Virus record (IMG/VR): IMGVR_UViG_3300035674_000008
Location: 1 to 38,544 of that record
Length of the DNA: 38,544 nucleotides
Source of the DNA: a virus
Reading direction: 5' to 3' (one strand)
Shown here one piece after another: positions 20,234-26,820 of this stretch. The notes under the pieces are model-generated. The model was not told where the DNA came from. It did not search any database and saw only the letters and a program-made list of their open reading frames with translations. Each line of letters starts with the position of its first letter. Positions within the stretch are counted from its first letter, which is position 1. Made by a program: the position numbers and the translations under genes.

Positions 20234-20557
20234 GTGAACACCAGGTACCCGTACTGGCCGGACCTGACCGACGACGAGGGCGACGCACTCACCGCCTGGT
20301 TCGACGACACCTGCGCCGACTGCATCGAGGGGCGCTGCCACTGGGGCGGCGCGCGTTCCCGCGAGTCGGTCGCCGCTGTGGAGCGGGGCGAAGAGTACGA
20401 AGATCCGACCTTCGGGCGGTGCAGATGCGCTCGCCACGAGACGAGCGTCCTCGCCCGACCGTATCGCCGGGATAACGCCAGCCCGCAGGCCACCGCGCTG
20501 GCGTGGCGGGCGGCCAAGGAGCGAGGCGACGTGCGGGTCGTAGAGGAGGACTGGTGA
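20234..20557 (+). CDS. Unknown Cys-rich protein
   Basis: This is a 107-residue product from GTG 20234. It is acidic at the start (D-L-T-D-D-E-G-D-A-L), with C-A-D-C-I-E-G-R-C-H-W and later G-R-C-R-C-A-R-H, a plausible binuclear or single zinc site. It ends in a helical region coupled to the next GTG. No family is recognised. Confidence 0.6.
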   Translation: MNTRYPYWPDLTDDEGDALTAWFDDTCADCIEGRCHWGGARSRESVAAVERGEEYEDPTFGRCRCARHETSVLARPYRRDNASPQATALAWRAAKERGDVRVVEEDW

Positions 20558-21072
20558 CGATCTGGCAGACCGTTTCGGCGACGGGTCACCGCCCGCAGCA
20601 TCTGGACCCGGACGTGCACGGCTGGGTGCGTGACGAGTTGGCCCGGCTGGCCGGCAAGCTCCGCGCCGGGCACGGCCTGACCCTCGGCATCTCCGGCATG
20701 GCGATCGGGACCGACCTGTGGTGGGCGGATGCTCTCTGCAAGGCGGGTGTGCCGTTCGAGGCGCACGTGCCGTTCCCGCAGCAGCCGAAGCCATGGGGCG
20801 AGCCGGATCAAGCGGAGTGGCACCGCCTCGTCGGCCTGGCGGCGAAGACGGTCACGTACGGCGCGGACTTCGACGTGAAGCTGCTGCACGCCCGCAACGA
20901 CGGCATGCTCCGCCGCTCGAGCGCGCTGGTCGCGGTGCACCTGCCGGCCATGCGGACCGGTGGGACGGCGTCGGCCGTCCGGAAGGCCACCGCGATGCGG
21001 CTGCCGATCATCCACATCAACCCGGCCGCGCGGACGACGACGCTGCGGAACGCCGCCCGGCTGGCGGCTTGA
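20554..21072 (+). CDS. SLOG-family (YpsA/DprA-like) nucleotide-binding protein
   Basis: This is a 172-residue product from a GTG with GAGGAGG upstream, overlapping the previous stop. It has the SLOG Rossmannoid pattern: S-A-T-G-H-R-P at the first strand, T-L-G-I-S-G-M-A-I-G-T-D-L-W-W as the glycine-rich loop, then A-H-V-P-F-P-Q-Q and G-G-T-A-S-A-V-R-K-A. SLOG proteins bind nucleotides or nucleotide-derived signals, including in some antiviral systems. In phages they may sense or modify a nucleotide; the actual ligand is unknown. Confidence 0.75.
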   Translation: MTIWQTVSATGHRPQHLDPDVHGWVRDELARLAGKLRAGHGLTLGISGMAIGTDLWWADALCKAGVPFEAHVPFPQQPKPWGEPDQAEWHRLVGLAAKTVTYGADFDVKLLHARNDGMLRRSSALVAVHLPAMRTGGTASAVRKATAMRLPIIHINPAARTTTLRNAARLAA

Positions 21073-21083
21073 GAAGGGGACCA

Positions 21084-21698
21084 ATGCACTTCACCGGCGA
21101 GTCGGCCCTACCCGACATGATGCGCTGCGCCCAGGCCCCGGCGTGCGGGTACGCGCAGGCCACTCTCGGCCCCGGCCGTGACGATGAGAGCGTCGCCTGG
21201 CTGCGTCGCTCTGGCTGGCAGGTGGTGGACGGCGCATGGACGTGCCCCAACCACCTGCCGGAGGACCGCAAGCACGTGCCGGGCGCGATGGGCCGCCCGC
21301 TGAACCCGCACTGCACGGTGTGTGGCGACACCCGGGGCGGCGCCTACGGGCACGAGGCGTTCGAGTGCACGATGCGGCCGGATGGGGTCGAGGGCCAGGA
21401 GGAACCGGCCGTGCGGCCCGCTGAGCGCGACGTACAGCCAAGATCCGGGCTGCCTGGCCCTGCGCCCCCCCACCGCCAAGCCCTCTACGGCGAAACCAGC
21501 GCCCCAGCCGACCCGGTCCAGTACGACGCCCTCGGTGACCCCTGGACCCACCGCGGCGACGAACTCGCCATCAAGGTCCGCCAGATCGTCGACGACGTCC
21601 TCGAACGCGCCCGCACCCAAGCGTGGCCGGCGGAAGAGGTCGCGCTCCGGATTCTGCGGGTGCTGTCCGGCGAAGACGACCCGAAGCGGCGGCCGTGA
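21084..21698 (+). CDS. Unknown protein with zinc-binding N-terminal half
   Basis: This is a 204-residue product from an ATG with GAAGGGG upstream. The first 100 residues carry C-A-Q-A-P-A-C-G-Y, W-T-C-P-N-H-L and H-C-T-V-C-G-D with a later Cys, consistent with one or two zinc sites. A Pro-rich linker leads to a helical C-terminal segment (I-K-V-R-Q-I-V-D-D-V-L-E-R-A). The function is unknown. Its stop overlaps the next GTG. Confidence 0.6.
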   Translation: MHFTGESALPDMMRCAQAPACGYAQATLGPGRDDESVAWLRRSGWQVVDGAWTCPNHLPEDRKHVPGAMGRPLNPHCTVCGDTRGGAYGHEAFECTMRPDGVEGQEEPAVRPAERDVQPRSGLPGPAPPHRQALYGETSAPADPVQYDALGDPWTHRGDELAIKVRQIVDDVLERARTQAWPAEEVALRILRVLSGEDDPKRRP

Positions 21699-21982
21699 GC
21701 GGCAACCCGGTGGACGAATCGCCAGACGTGCGGTGGACCGGCCGCGTCTCCGACGTTGAGGGCGACCTGTTCACAGCCGAACTCGAACGACCCGACGGGC
21801 CGCCCCTAGTCGCCGACTTCCGCCGATCCCTGCTGCCCGACGTGCGCTGCGGCGACGTCATCACAGTGACGCCGAGCGCGGTTGAGCGCGTGGACCTCGG
21901 TGTGTGGACGGCCGAGGAGCTGGACCGGGCGAAGGCGAGAGCACGGGCGATGACGGGGGTGCTGGCCGAATGCGCCGACTGA
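21695..21982 (+). CDS. Unknown small protein
   Basis: This is a 95-residue product from a GTG overlapping the previous stop. It is a predicted beta-rich domain (V-R-W-T-G-R-V-S-D-V-E-G-D-L-F-T-A-E-L) with G-D-V-I-T-V-T-P, resembling a small SH3- or OB-like barrel, and a C-terminal helix. No family is recognised. Confidence 0.55.
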   Translation: MSGNPVDESPDVRWTGRVSDVEGDLFTAELERPDGPPLVADFRRSLLPDVRCGDVITVTPSAVERVDLGVWTAEELDRAKARARAMTGVLAECAD

Positions 21983-22053
21983 CGCCGCGCGGCATCACCG
22001 GCACCCCGCCTGAGCAGGGTAAACTGTCCCCCATGGAGCTGGGGAGCGAAGCC

Positions 22054-22353
22054 ATGACGTGCCCGCGGTGCGGCGGCAGCACCCATCAAGGATTCGCCGA
22101 AGTCGTCCGATTCGGCAGCATCGACGTCGACCGAGTCCCCACCGATCACCCGCGCTGCGACGACGACACCTGCACGGGCGATGACGGCACTAACCGCATC
22201 GTCCCGCCACCCACCGCCGATCAGTTTCGCCGCGAAGTCGAGGACCTGTTCCTGGCCCGGCAGTACGCCATCATCGAGACCCGCCCGCAGGACTGGGCCG
22301 AACCGGCACGCGAAATTCTTCGGCAGCGCGGCGCGTGGAGAGGGCGGTCATGA
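22054..22353 (+). CDS. Small zinc-ribbon protein, unknown
   Basis: The 99-residue form begins at ATG 22054 with GGGGAG eight bases upstream. ATG 22033 and ATG 21970 are in frame and would add residues, the latter overlapping the previous gene. M-T-C-P-R-C-G-G-S is followed by H-P-R-C-D-D-D-T-C, giving a four-Cys ribbon, then a helical part (F-R-R-E-V-E-D-L-F-L-A-R-Q-Y). A TAAACT hexamer at 22019 may be a local -10. The function is unknown. Confidence 0.6.
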   Translation: MTCPRCGGSTHQGFAEVVRFGSIDVDRVPTDHPRCDDDTCTGDDGTNRIVPPPTADQFRREVEDLFLARQYAIIETRPQDWAEPAREILRQRGAWRGRS

Positions 22354-22772
22354 CCCGATACCAGGCAACCCGCACGATGCGACCAGTGTCACGCATCGTG
22401 CGGGCGTGGCGGAAGTTGCGGCACCCGCACGGCTCTCACACCACCATGACGTCCGAGTCGCGCCTCGACATCGCGTTCCGCACGCTCATCCCATACCCGC
22501 TGCGGTCGGCACACCGACTGTGGGCCCACCGGCGCGGCTACTTCTGGATGCCCTGCCCGCTCTGCGGCCGCGACTTCGGCGGCCACGAGAGCCGCAGCAT
22601 CGCCGGCAAACCCGCATCCGTGCCGGACCCCACGTGCCCGCCGCGCGGACCGTGCGGCCCCCTCATGTCGGTGACGATCTGCCCGCCGTGCACGCGGGCC
22701 GGACGCGGCGTCGAGGTCGAACTCCCCGACGATCCCTCGTTCGGGCCTGCGGCGGGGTGGGGCGCTAGATAG
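22350..22772 (+). CDS. Unknown protein with Cys-rich C-terminus
   Basis: This is a 140-residue product from an ATG overlapping the previous TGA. The N-terminal half is basic (I-V-R-A-W-R-K-L-R-H-P-H-G) and contains P-L-R-S-A-H-R-L-W-A-H-R-R. The second half has M-P-C-P-L-C-G-R-D-F-G-G-H, C-P-P-R-G-P-C and I-C-P-P-C-T, a probable zinc-binding domain. It closes this unit at a strong hairpin. The function is unknown. Confidence 0.6.
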   Translation: MTRYQATRTMRPVSRIVRAWRKLRHPHGSHTTMTSESRLDIAFRTLIPYPLRSAHRLWAHRRGYFWMPCPLCGRDFGGHESRSIAGKPASVPDPTCPPRGPCGPLMSVTICPPCTRAGRGVEVELPDDPSFGPAAGWGAR

Positions 22773-22775
22773 CGA

Positions 22776-22809
22776 AGCGGGCCCCGGCATTTGCATGCCA
22801 AGGCCCGCT
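22776..22809 (+). terminator. Long perfect hairpin after 22772
   Basis: AGCGGGCC (22776-22783) pairs with GGCCCGCT (22802-22809). Inside, GGCAT (22786-22790) pairs with ATGCC (22795-22799) around TTGC. There is no T-run. It starts four bases after the TAG of the preceding gene, which is the expected place for a terminator. Confidence 0.7.
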
Positions 22810-22901
22810 CCCCGCCATCACCGCAGCCGAGGTTCCCGCCATAGGCCCGGGTGATCGCCCGAAAAGGTAGCCGATACCGGCGCAAAAGGGGGTCACCCGT
22901 G

Positions 22902-23789
22902 ATGATGAAAGCTGGCTGCGGCTGCGCCTGCCACAACGGCCCGTACTACGCCTGCGACGTGCCCGGCGGCTGCGGCTCCACCGGATGCGCACGCACCACC
23001 ACCGCGGGAACGTGCCTGTCCGCAGAGCACTGCAAAGCGTTCAACCCTGTCACCAAACGCGCCGCCGACACCCCCGACCCGCTCTGCGGCGACTGCATCG
23101 ACGCCGCCGGCCGTGACGTGCGCGCCCTCGTCTACGACTACCTCGACCTCGCCCAGCTCCACGAGGCGTCCATGTCGCAGGCCATCAACGAGAAAACCGC
23201 CGGGTCGAAGGACTCCCCCATGCTCATCGCCGGGCACGTCGAGGCCCTGCAGGCCGAGATCGTGCACGTCGCGACGACCTGGGAGTACGAGGTCCGCGTC
23301 GCCGCCCGCCTCTCCGACCCGCACGCCCGCGTGCCGGTCGCGGACTGGCACACCACCCTCAGCAGGCCCGCACCCGAGCCGAAGGTCCGCGCCGGGCACG
23401 CCGTGCAGCGCGCCGTCGGGATCCTCGCGCCCCGCCTGCGCACCCTGTCCCTCACCCCGCCCACGGCCGTGTGCCCCACCGGCGTCGAAGATGACCCGCA
23501 AGATGTGGCCGGCTGGGAGGCCGTGCACCACCTGCAAAGCCTGCACCGCACCGCCCGGCACATGCTCGGCCGCACCCGCCGCACCTTCTGGCTCGCCGGC
23601 GACTGCCCCAACTGCGACGCCCGCACCGTCCCCGGCGTCGACGGCCCCCTGTACCGCTCCGAACCCGCCCACCCCCACGACCCGATGAGCGTGTGCTGCG
23701 ACCGCTGCCGCATGGCCCGCCCCTACGTCGACTACGAGCACTACATGCTCAACCTGGCGTGGCCGCAGACCGCTGGGGCGGCCGCGTGA
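22902..23789 (+). CDS. Unknown Cys-rich protein with two zinc-type regions
   Basis: This is a 295-residue product. GTG 22899, ATG 22902 and ATG 22905 all follow AAGGGGG; ATG 22902 gives the best spacing. The N-terminus is dense in Cys (C-G-C-A-C-H-N-G-P-Y-Y-A-C), with more at C-G-D-C. The middle is a helical domain (L-A-Q-L-H-E-A-S-M-S). The C-terminal part has G-D-C-P-N-C-D and C-C-D-R-C-R. I recall similar proteins from Streptomyces phages next to the following HTH gene. The function is unknown. Confidence 0.65.
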   Translation: MMKAGCGCACHNGPYYACDVPGGCGSTGCARTTTAGTCLSAEHCKAFNPVTKRAADTPDPLCGDCIDAAGRDVRALVYDYLDLAQLHEASMSQAINEKTAGSKDSPMLIAGHVEALQAEIVHVATTWEYEVRVAARLSDPHARVPVADWHTTLSRPAPEPKVRAGHAVQRAVGILAPRLRTLSLTPPTAVCPTGVEDDPQDVAGWEAVHHLQSLHRTARHMLGRTRRTFWLAGDCPNCDARTVPGVDGPLYRSEPAHPHDPMSVCCDRCRMARPYVDYEHYMLNLAWPQTAGAAA

Positions 23790-24211
23790 ACCCCGACCTC
23801 GACCGGCAGAACCCCGGCCCCCGCTGGCCCTACCCCCTCGACCAGCCCGTCGACCGCGCCCGGAAGATCGCCCAGATGTACCGGGCCCGGCTACGCGCCC
23901 TCGACGTCGGCGCCTGCGACGTCCTCGACGAAACCGCGGTCAGCTTCGGCGAAGACTGGATGGTCGAGAAACCCGACGTCGTCGACCCCGACCGGGAACT
24001 CACCACCGCCGAGGCCGCCGAACTCGTCCGCGTCCACCCCGACACCATCCGCAAGTGGGCGTGCGCGCCGCACCCGACCGAGAAGGATCAGCCGTTGCTG
24101 CCCCGGTTCAAGAAACGCGGACGGGAACGCACCTACCTTGCGCAGCACGTCCTCGAGGCGGCGGCGATCGTGCGGCGCGCGCAACACACCAGGGCGAGAA
24201 GCTTGCGCTAG
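23786..24211 (+). CDS. Helix-turn-helix protein (excisionase/MerR type)
   Basis: This is a 141-residue product from a GTG overlapping the previous TGA. The C-terminal 70 residues contain L-T-T-A-E-A-A-E-L-V-R-V-H-P-D-T-I-R-K-W, the HTH of the MerR/excisionase class, then a wing with R-F-K-K-R-G-R-E-R-T-Y and a final helix. The N-terminal 60 residues are helical. It is the last gene before a canonical terminator and the boundary to the SNase-like and packaging genes, so it could control the late switch (inference). Confidence 0.7.
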   Translation: MNPDLDRQNPGPRWPYPLDQPVDRARKIAQMYRARLRALDVGACDVLDETAVSFGEDWMVEKPDVVDPDRELTTAEAAELVRVHPDTIRKWACAPHPTEKDQPLLPRFKKRGRERTYLAQHVLEAAAIVRRAQHTRARSLR

Positions 24212-24255
24212 CTGTGCCGGTGGCCTACTTTGGCGGCGGACGTAGTGTCTTCCAG

Positions 24256-24288
24256 CCCGCCTGAGCCTCCCCGGTTCGGCGGGTTTTT
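24256..24288 (+). terminator. Intrinsic terminator with T5 tract
   Basis: CCCGCC (24256-24261) and GAGCC (24263-24267) pair with GGTTC (24273-24277) and GGCGGG (24278-24283) across a one-base bulge, with a five-base loop, followed at once by TTTTT. It is the only hairpin here with a proper T-tract. It ends the early region. Confidence 0.9.
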
Positions 24289-24313
24289 CGCATTCCCGGA
24301 AAGCGGGTGTGCG

Positions 24314-24964
24314 ATGCCGCTCTGGTCGTTTCCCGCCGTCGTCGGTGATGTGGTCGGCTCCACGGTGTTCACGGCCGAGCTGGATTTGGGCATGCGCCTG
24401 GCGCACCCCCTCGCGGTGCGTGTCGCCGGCACCCGCCCCCGCAACAAGGCCCGCCTCCGCGAATTCGTCGCCACCGGCCAGCGGGTCGTGCTCATCACCG
24501 GGCATCTGGGTGACTGCCGGGAGCCGGTGGCCTGCCACGTCGCCTTGGACGACGGCCGTGACCTCGCGCATCTGCTGCGCGGCACCGGCCGCCCGGGTGC
24601 GTTCCGCGCCGACTACGGTGCGGGCCTCGACGAGGTGTGGCGCTACCCGGCCACGGTGCTGCGCCCCGGGGACGGCGATACACCGCGGATGCGCATCAAT
24701 GTCGGCGTGCCCACCCGGGTCACGGCGCCCGTTCGGGTGGCGCACATCGACTGCGCCGAGACCGGCACCGCCCAGGGCGGCCACGACACCGTGTACGGCG
24801 CGGCCATGCTGACCCCGGGCCTCAACGTCACGCTGACGAGCCGGGAACTGGACAAGTACGGCCGCGTTCTGGGCGACATCGCCCTCCCGGACGGCCGGGA
24901 CTACGCGACCGCGATGCTCGACGCCGGCCACGCCAAACCCTACGAAGGCCACGGCCCCCGCTAA
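24314..24964 (+). CDS. Tandem SNase-like (micrococcal nuclease fold) protein
   Basis: This is a 216-residue product from ATG 24314. The C-terminal half is recognisably SNase-like: V-R-V-A-H-I-D-C-A-E-T-G, L-T-P-G-L-N-V-T-L, D-K-Y-G-R-V-L-G-D-I and a final A-M-L-D-A-G-H-A-K-P-Y. The N-terminal half repeats the plan (L-A-V-R-V-A-G-T-R, G-Q-R-V-V-L-I-T-G, D-G-R-D-L-A-H-L-L-R-G) without the acidic active-site residues. It thus looks like a duplication in which only the second copy might cut, and even there the catalytic set is incomplete. It is the first gene after the early terminator. Confidence 0.7.
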   Translation: MPLWSFPAVVGDVVGSTVFTAELDLGMRLAHPLAVRVAGTRPRNKARLREFVATGQRVVLITGHLGDCREPVACHVALDDGRDLAHLLRGTGRPGAFRADYGAGLDEVWRYPATVLRPGDGDTPRMRINVGVPTRVTAPVRVAHIDCAETGTAQGGHDTVYGAAMLTPGLNVTLTSRELDKYGRVLGDIALPDGRDYATAMLDAGHAKPYEGHGPR

Positions 24965-24982
24965 CCCGCCGCGGAGGTGCCC

Positions 24983-25177
24983 GTGACCCAGCCCCGAGAC
25001 GAGCTCGCCTTCAGCCTCGACATGCTCGCCTCCGGCGGCACCATCACCCGCCCCCTGTCCGTCTGCGACGACGGGCACCTCGTCGTCGTGGGGCGCACCC
25101 ATTGGGCGCCGGTCAGGTTCTCGCCCGACAGGCGGGCCGTGGTGTGTGCCTGGGTGGAACACCAGGAGGCGCCGTGA
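24983..25177 (+). CDS. Unknown small protein
   Basis: This is a 64-residue product from GTG 24983, five bases after GGAGG; the GTG at 24977 lies on the Shine-Dalgarno itself. It is beta-rich (G-G-T-I-T-R-P-L-S-V, L-V-V-V-G-R-T-H-W-A-P-V) and ends coupled to the next GTG. No family is recognised. Confidence 0.55.
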   Translation: MTQPRDELAFSLDMLASGGTITRPLSVCDDGHLVVVGRTHWAPVRFSPDRRAVVCAWVEHQEAP

Positions 25178-25626
25178 TCGGCCAGCCAGGTTCGCCCCTC
25201 AGCCTGCGCGCCCGCGTCCAGGCCGCCATCCGCGACTACCTCGGCATCAGCGACGTCGTCCGCAGCCAGGCCCGCAACCGCCTGACCCTCATCAAGCTAG
25301 GAGTCACCGTGGCAACAATCAGCGACGCCCTCACCCGACTGGCCGAGCAGGTCAACGCGGTGTCCGCCGCGCAGGCCACCAGCTTCACCAACCTGCAGAA
25401 CGCCGTCGCGCGCCTGCGCTCCGGTGAGCTGACCGCGGAGCAGCAGGACGCCGTCGACCAGATCGAGCGGTCGCTGCTGACGATGGGCGAGGGCGCGCAG
25501 CGCGCCGACGACGACGTGGAGGGTGACGACGCCCCGCCCGCGGACGCCCCGGCCGAGCAGCTGGCTACCGATGCCTCAGCCGACGGCGAGACCGTACCCG
25601 ACGCCGACGCGCCCGCCGGCCGCTGA
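25174..25626 (+). CDS. Coiled-coil protein upstream of the packaging genes
   Basis: This is a 150-residue product from a GTG overlapping the previous stop. After a basic leader (R-D-Y-L-G-I-S-D-V-V-R-S-Q-A-R), residues 46-105 form a coiled coil (I-S-D-A-L-T-R-L-A-E-Q-V-N-A-V and A-A-Q-A-T-S-F-T-N-L-Q). The acidic Ala/Asp/Pro tail is disordered. An internal GTG at 25309 with TAGGAG upstream would give a shorter coiled-coil-only form. The position suggests a structural or scaffolding accessory; the function is unknown. Confidence 0.6.
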   Translation: MIGQPGSPLSLRARVQAAIRDYLGISDVVRSQARNRLTLIKLGVTVATISDALTRLAEQVNAVSAAQATSFTNLQNAVARLRSGELTAEQQDAVDQIERSLLTMGEGAQRADDDVEGDDAPPADAPAEQLATDASADGETVPDADAPAGR

Positions 25627-25638
25627 GACGGGGCCCCC

Positions 25639-25974
25639 ATGTGCGACGTCAACGGCACTGATCCGTTCACCGACGAGTTCCAGCTCTGCGACAACGACGG
25701 CTGGGTGCGGCGTGGCGCGATGCACCACGGCGAGGACTATCTCTGCACCAGCCACGCGCACTTCGCAGGAATGCACATCCGCTGCACCAGCCCGGCCCAT
25801 GCGCCGAAGGTCTACGTGTCCTCTGCGTTCAACTACGTCGGCCCGGGCTTCCCGTCCAACTGGGCGGGCGGGTGGATCAGCAGCGGTCCGGGGACGTCGG
25901 CGGCGCCCTACGTCGTGCCGGTGACGACTGCGCCGACCGCGACCGTCTACCCGGCTGGGACCGCCCAGCGCTGA
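25639..25974 (+). CDS. Unknown protein with Cys/His N-terminus
   Basis: This is a 111-residue product from an ATG. It contains F-Q-L-C-D-N-D-G-W, Y-L-C-T-S-H-A-H-F and H-I-R-C-T-S-P-A-H, a plausible zinc-binding arrangement, then a Gly/Ser/Thr/Pro-rich second half (G-W-I-S-S-G-P-G-T-S). No family is recognised. It precedes the non-coding region before the terminase genes. Confidence 0.55.
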   Translation: MCDVNGTDPFTDEFQLCDNDGWVRRGAMHHGEDYLCTSHAHFAGMHIRCTSPAHAPKVYVSSAFNYVGPGFPSNWAGGWISSGPGTSAAPYVVPVTTAPTATVYPAGTAQR

Positions 25975-26170
25975 CACCCCCTTGGCGTGCGGGCCGTGCT
26001 GCTGCGATACGCCGCGGCCCGCGCCGCCAACTTCCACTCAGCGCTACGGCTAGGGCGGCTGACCCGGGACGGGTTCACGCTTCCAGTCCGGATGAAGATC
26101 GAACTTGGCCGGATCCGCGGGACCAACACCCCGCCTCAGCGCCGAACGGCACCAAAGGGGGTCGCAGACC
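25975..26170 (+). promoter_or_regulatory. Spacer before terminase with a long inverted repeat
   Basis: About 196 bases without a convincing gene. GCGGGCCG (25989-25996) and CGGCCCGC (26015-26022) are perfect inverted arms, and extra GC/GC pairs extend the stem inward. It is probably the terminator of the 24314-25974 unit. A late promoter and possibly the packaging site would be expected near here; I cannot identify either. A weak 65-codon frame overlaps it and is not accepted. Confidence 0.5.
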
Positions 26171-26818
26171 ATGACACTGCGTGATCCCAGCGGCGGCCAT
26201 GACAGGAACGTCTGCCGCGCCAAGAAGCACAACAAGCAGCGGCCCGGCGCCAAGACCGGCAAGAACCCCCTCCACGACGCCGAGGGCAACGAACTCTGCA
26301 CCCGGCCCGCCGGATGGGGAACCGACCACCCCGGCCACGGCCCCTGCAAGCTGCACGGCGGGAACACCACCAGCCACGTGACAGCCGGAGTCGTCGCCAT
26401 GGCCGAGTCCGCCGTCAAGACGTTCGGCCTGTCCCGGGAGATTGACCCCCGCGACGCCCTCCTCGAAGAGGTGTACCGCACCGCCGGCGCCGTCGACTGG
26501 CTGGCCAAGCAGGTCCAGGCCCTCGACACGGCCTCCGTGGTGTGGGGGCGCACCGAGGAAACCGACGAGGGCGTGAAGCACAAGGCCGCCCCGAACGTGT
26601 GGGTGCAGCTGTACCAGCAGGAGCGGGCCCACCTGGTCCGGGTGGCCAAGGAAGCCATCGCCGCCGGCATCGAGGAGCGCAAGGTTCGCCTCGCCGAGCA
26701 GCAGGGTGCGATGCTCGCCTCCGTCATCAAAGCCGTCCTCGCTGACCTCGACCTCACCGCCGACCAGCAGGCCCGCGTGCCCGAGGTGGTGCCGCGCCAC
26801 CTGCGCGCGGTGGGCTAG
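26171..26818 (+). CDS. Terminase small subunit (probable)
   Basis: This is a 215-residue product from an ATG with AAAGGGGG upstream. The first 70 residues contain R-N-V-C-R-A-K-K-H-N, then L-C-T-R-P-A-G-W-G-T, H-P-G-H-G-P-C-K-L-H-G-G-N, a Cys/His signature I know from actinophage small terminases. The rest is helical (V-Y-R-T-A-G-A-V-D-W, V-W-V-Q-L-Y-Q-Q-E-R). It lies two bases before the large terminase gene. It would recognise the packaging site and regulate the large subunit. Confidence 0.75.
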   Translation: MTLRDPSGGHDRNVCRAKKHNKQRPGAKTGKNPLHDAEGNELCTRPAGWGTDHPGHGPCKLHGGNTTSHVTAGVVAMAESAVKTFGLSREIDPRDALLEEVYRTAGAVDWLAKQVQALDTASVVWGRTEETDEGVKHKAAPNVWVQLYQQERAHLVRVAKEAIAAGIEERKVRLAEQQGAMLASVIKAVLADLDLTADQQARVPEVVPRHLRAVG

Positions 26819-26820
26819 CC

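Noticed and set aside
21970-22053. The upstream ATG 21970 as the start of the zinc-ribbon gene
   Set aside because: The 28 extra residues have no pattern. ATG 22054 has GGGGAG at proper distance and begins exactly at the C-x-x-C motif. It remains a possible alternative.
25987-26184. A 65-residue frame between 25974 and the terminase gene
   Set aside because: It has no ribosome-binding site, begins inside a long inverted repeat and overlaps the terminase small-subunit start.
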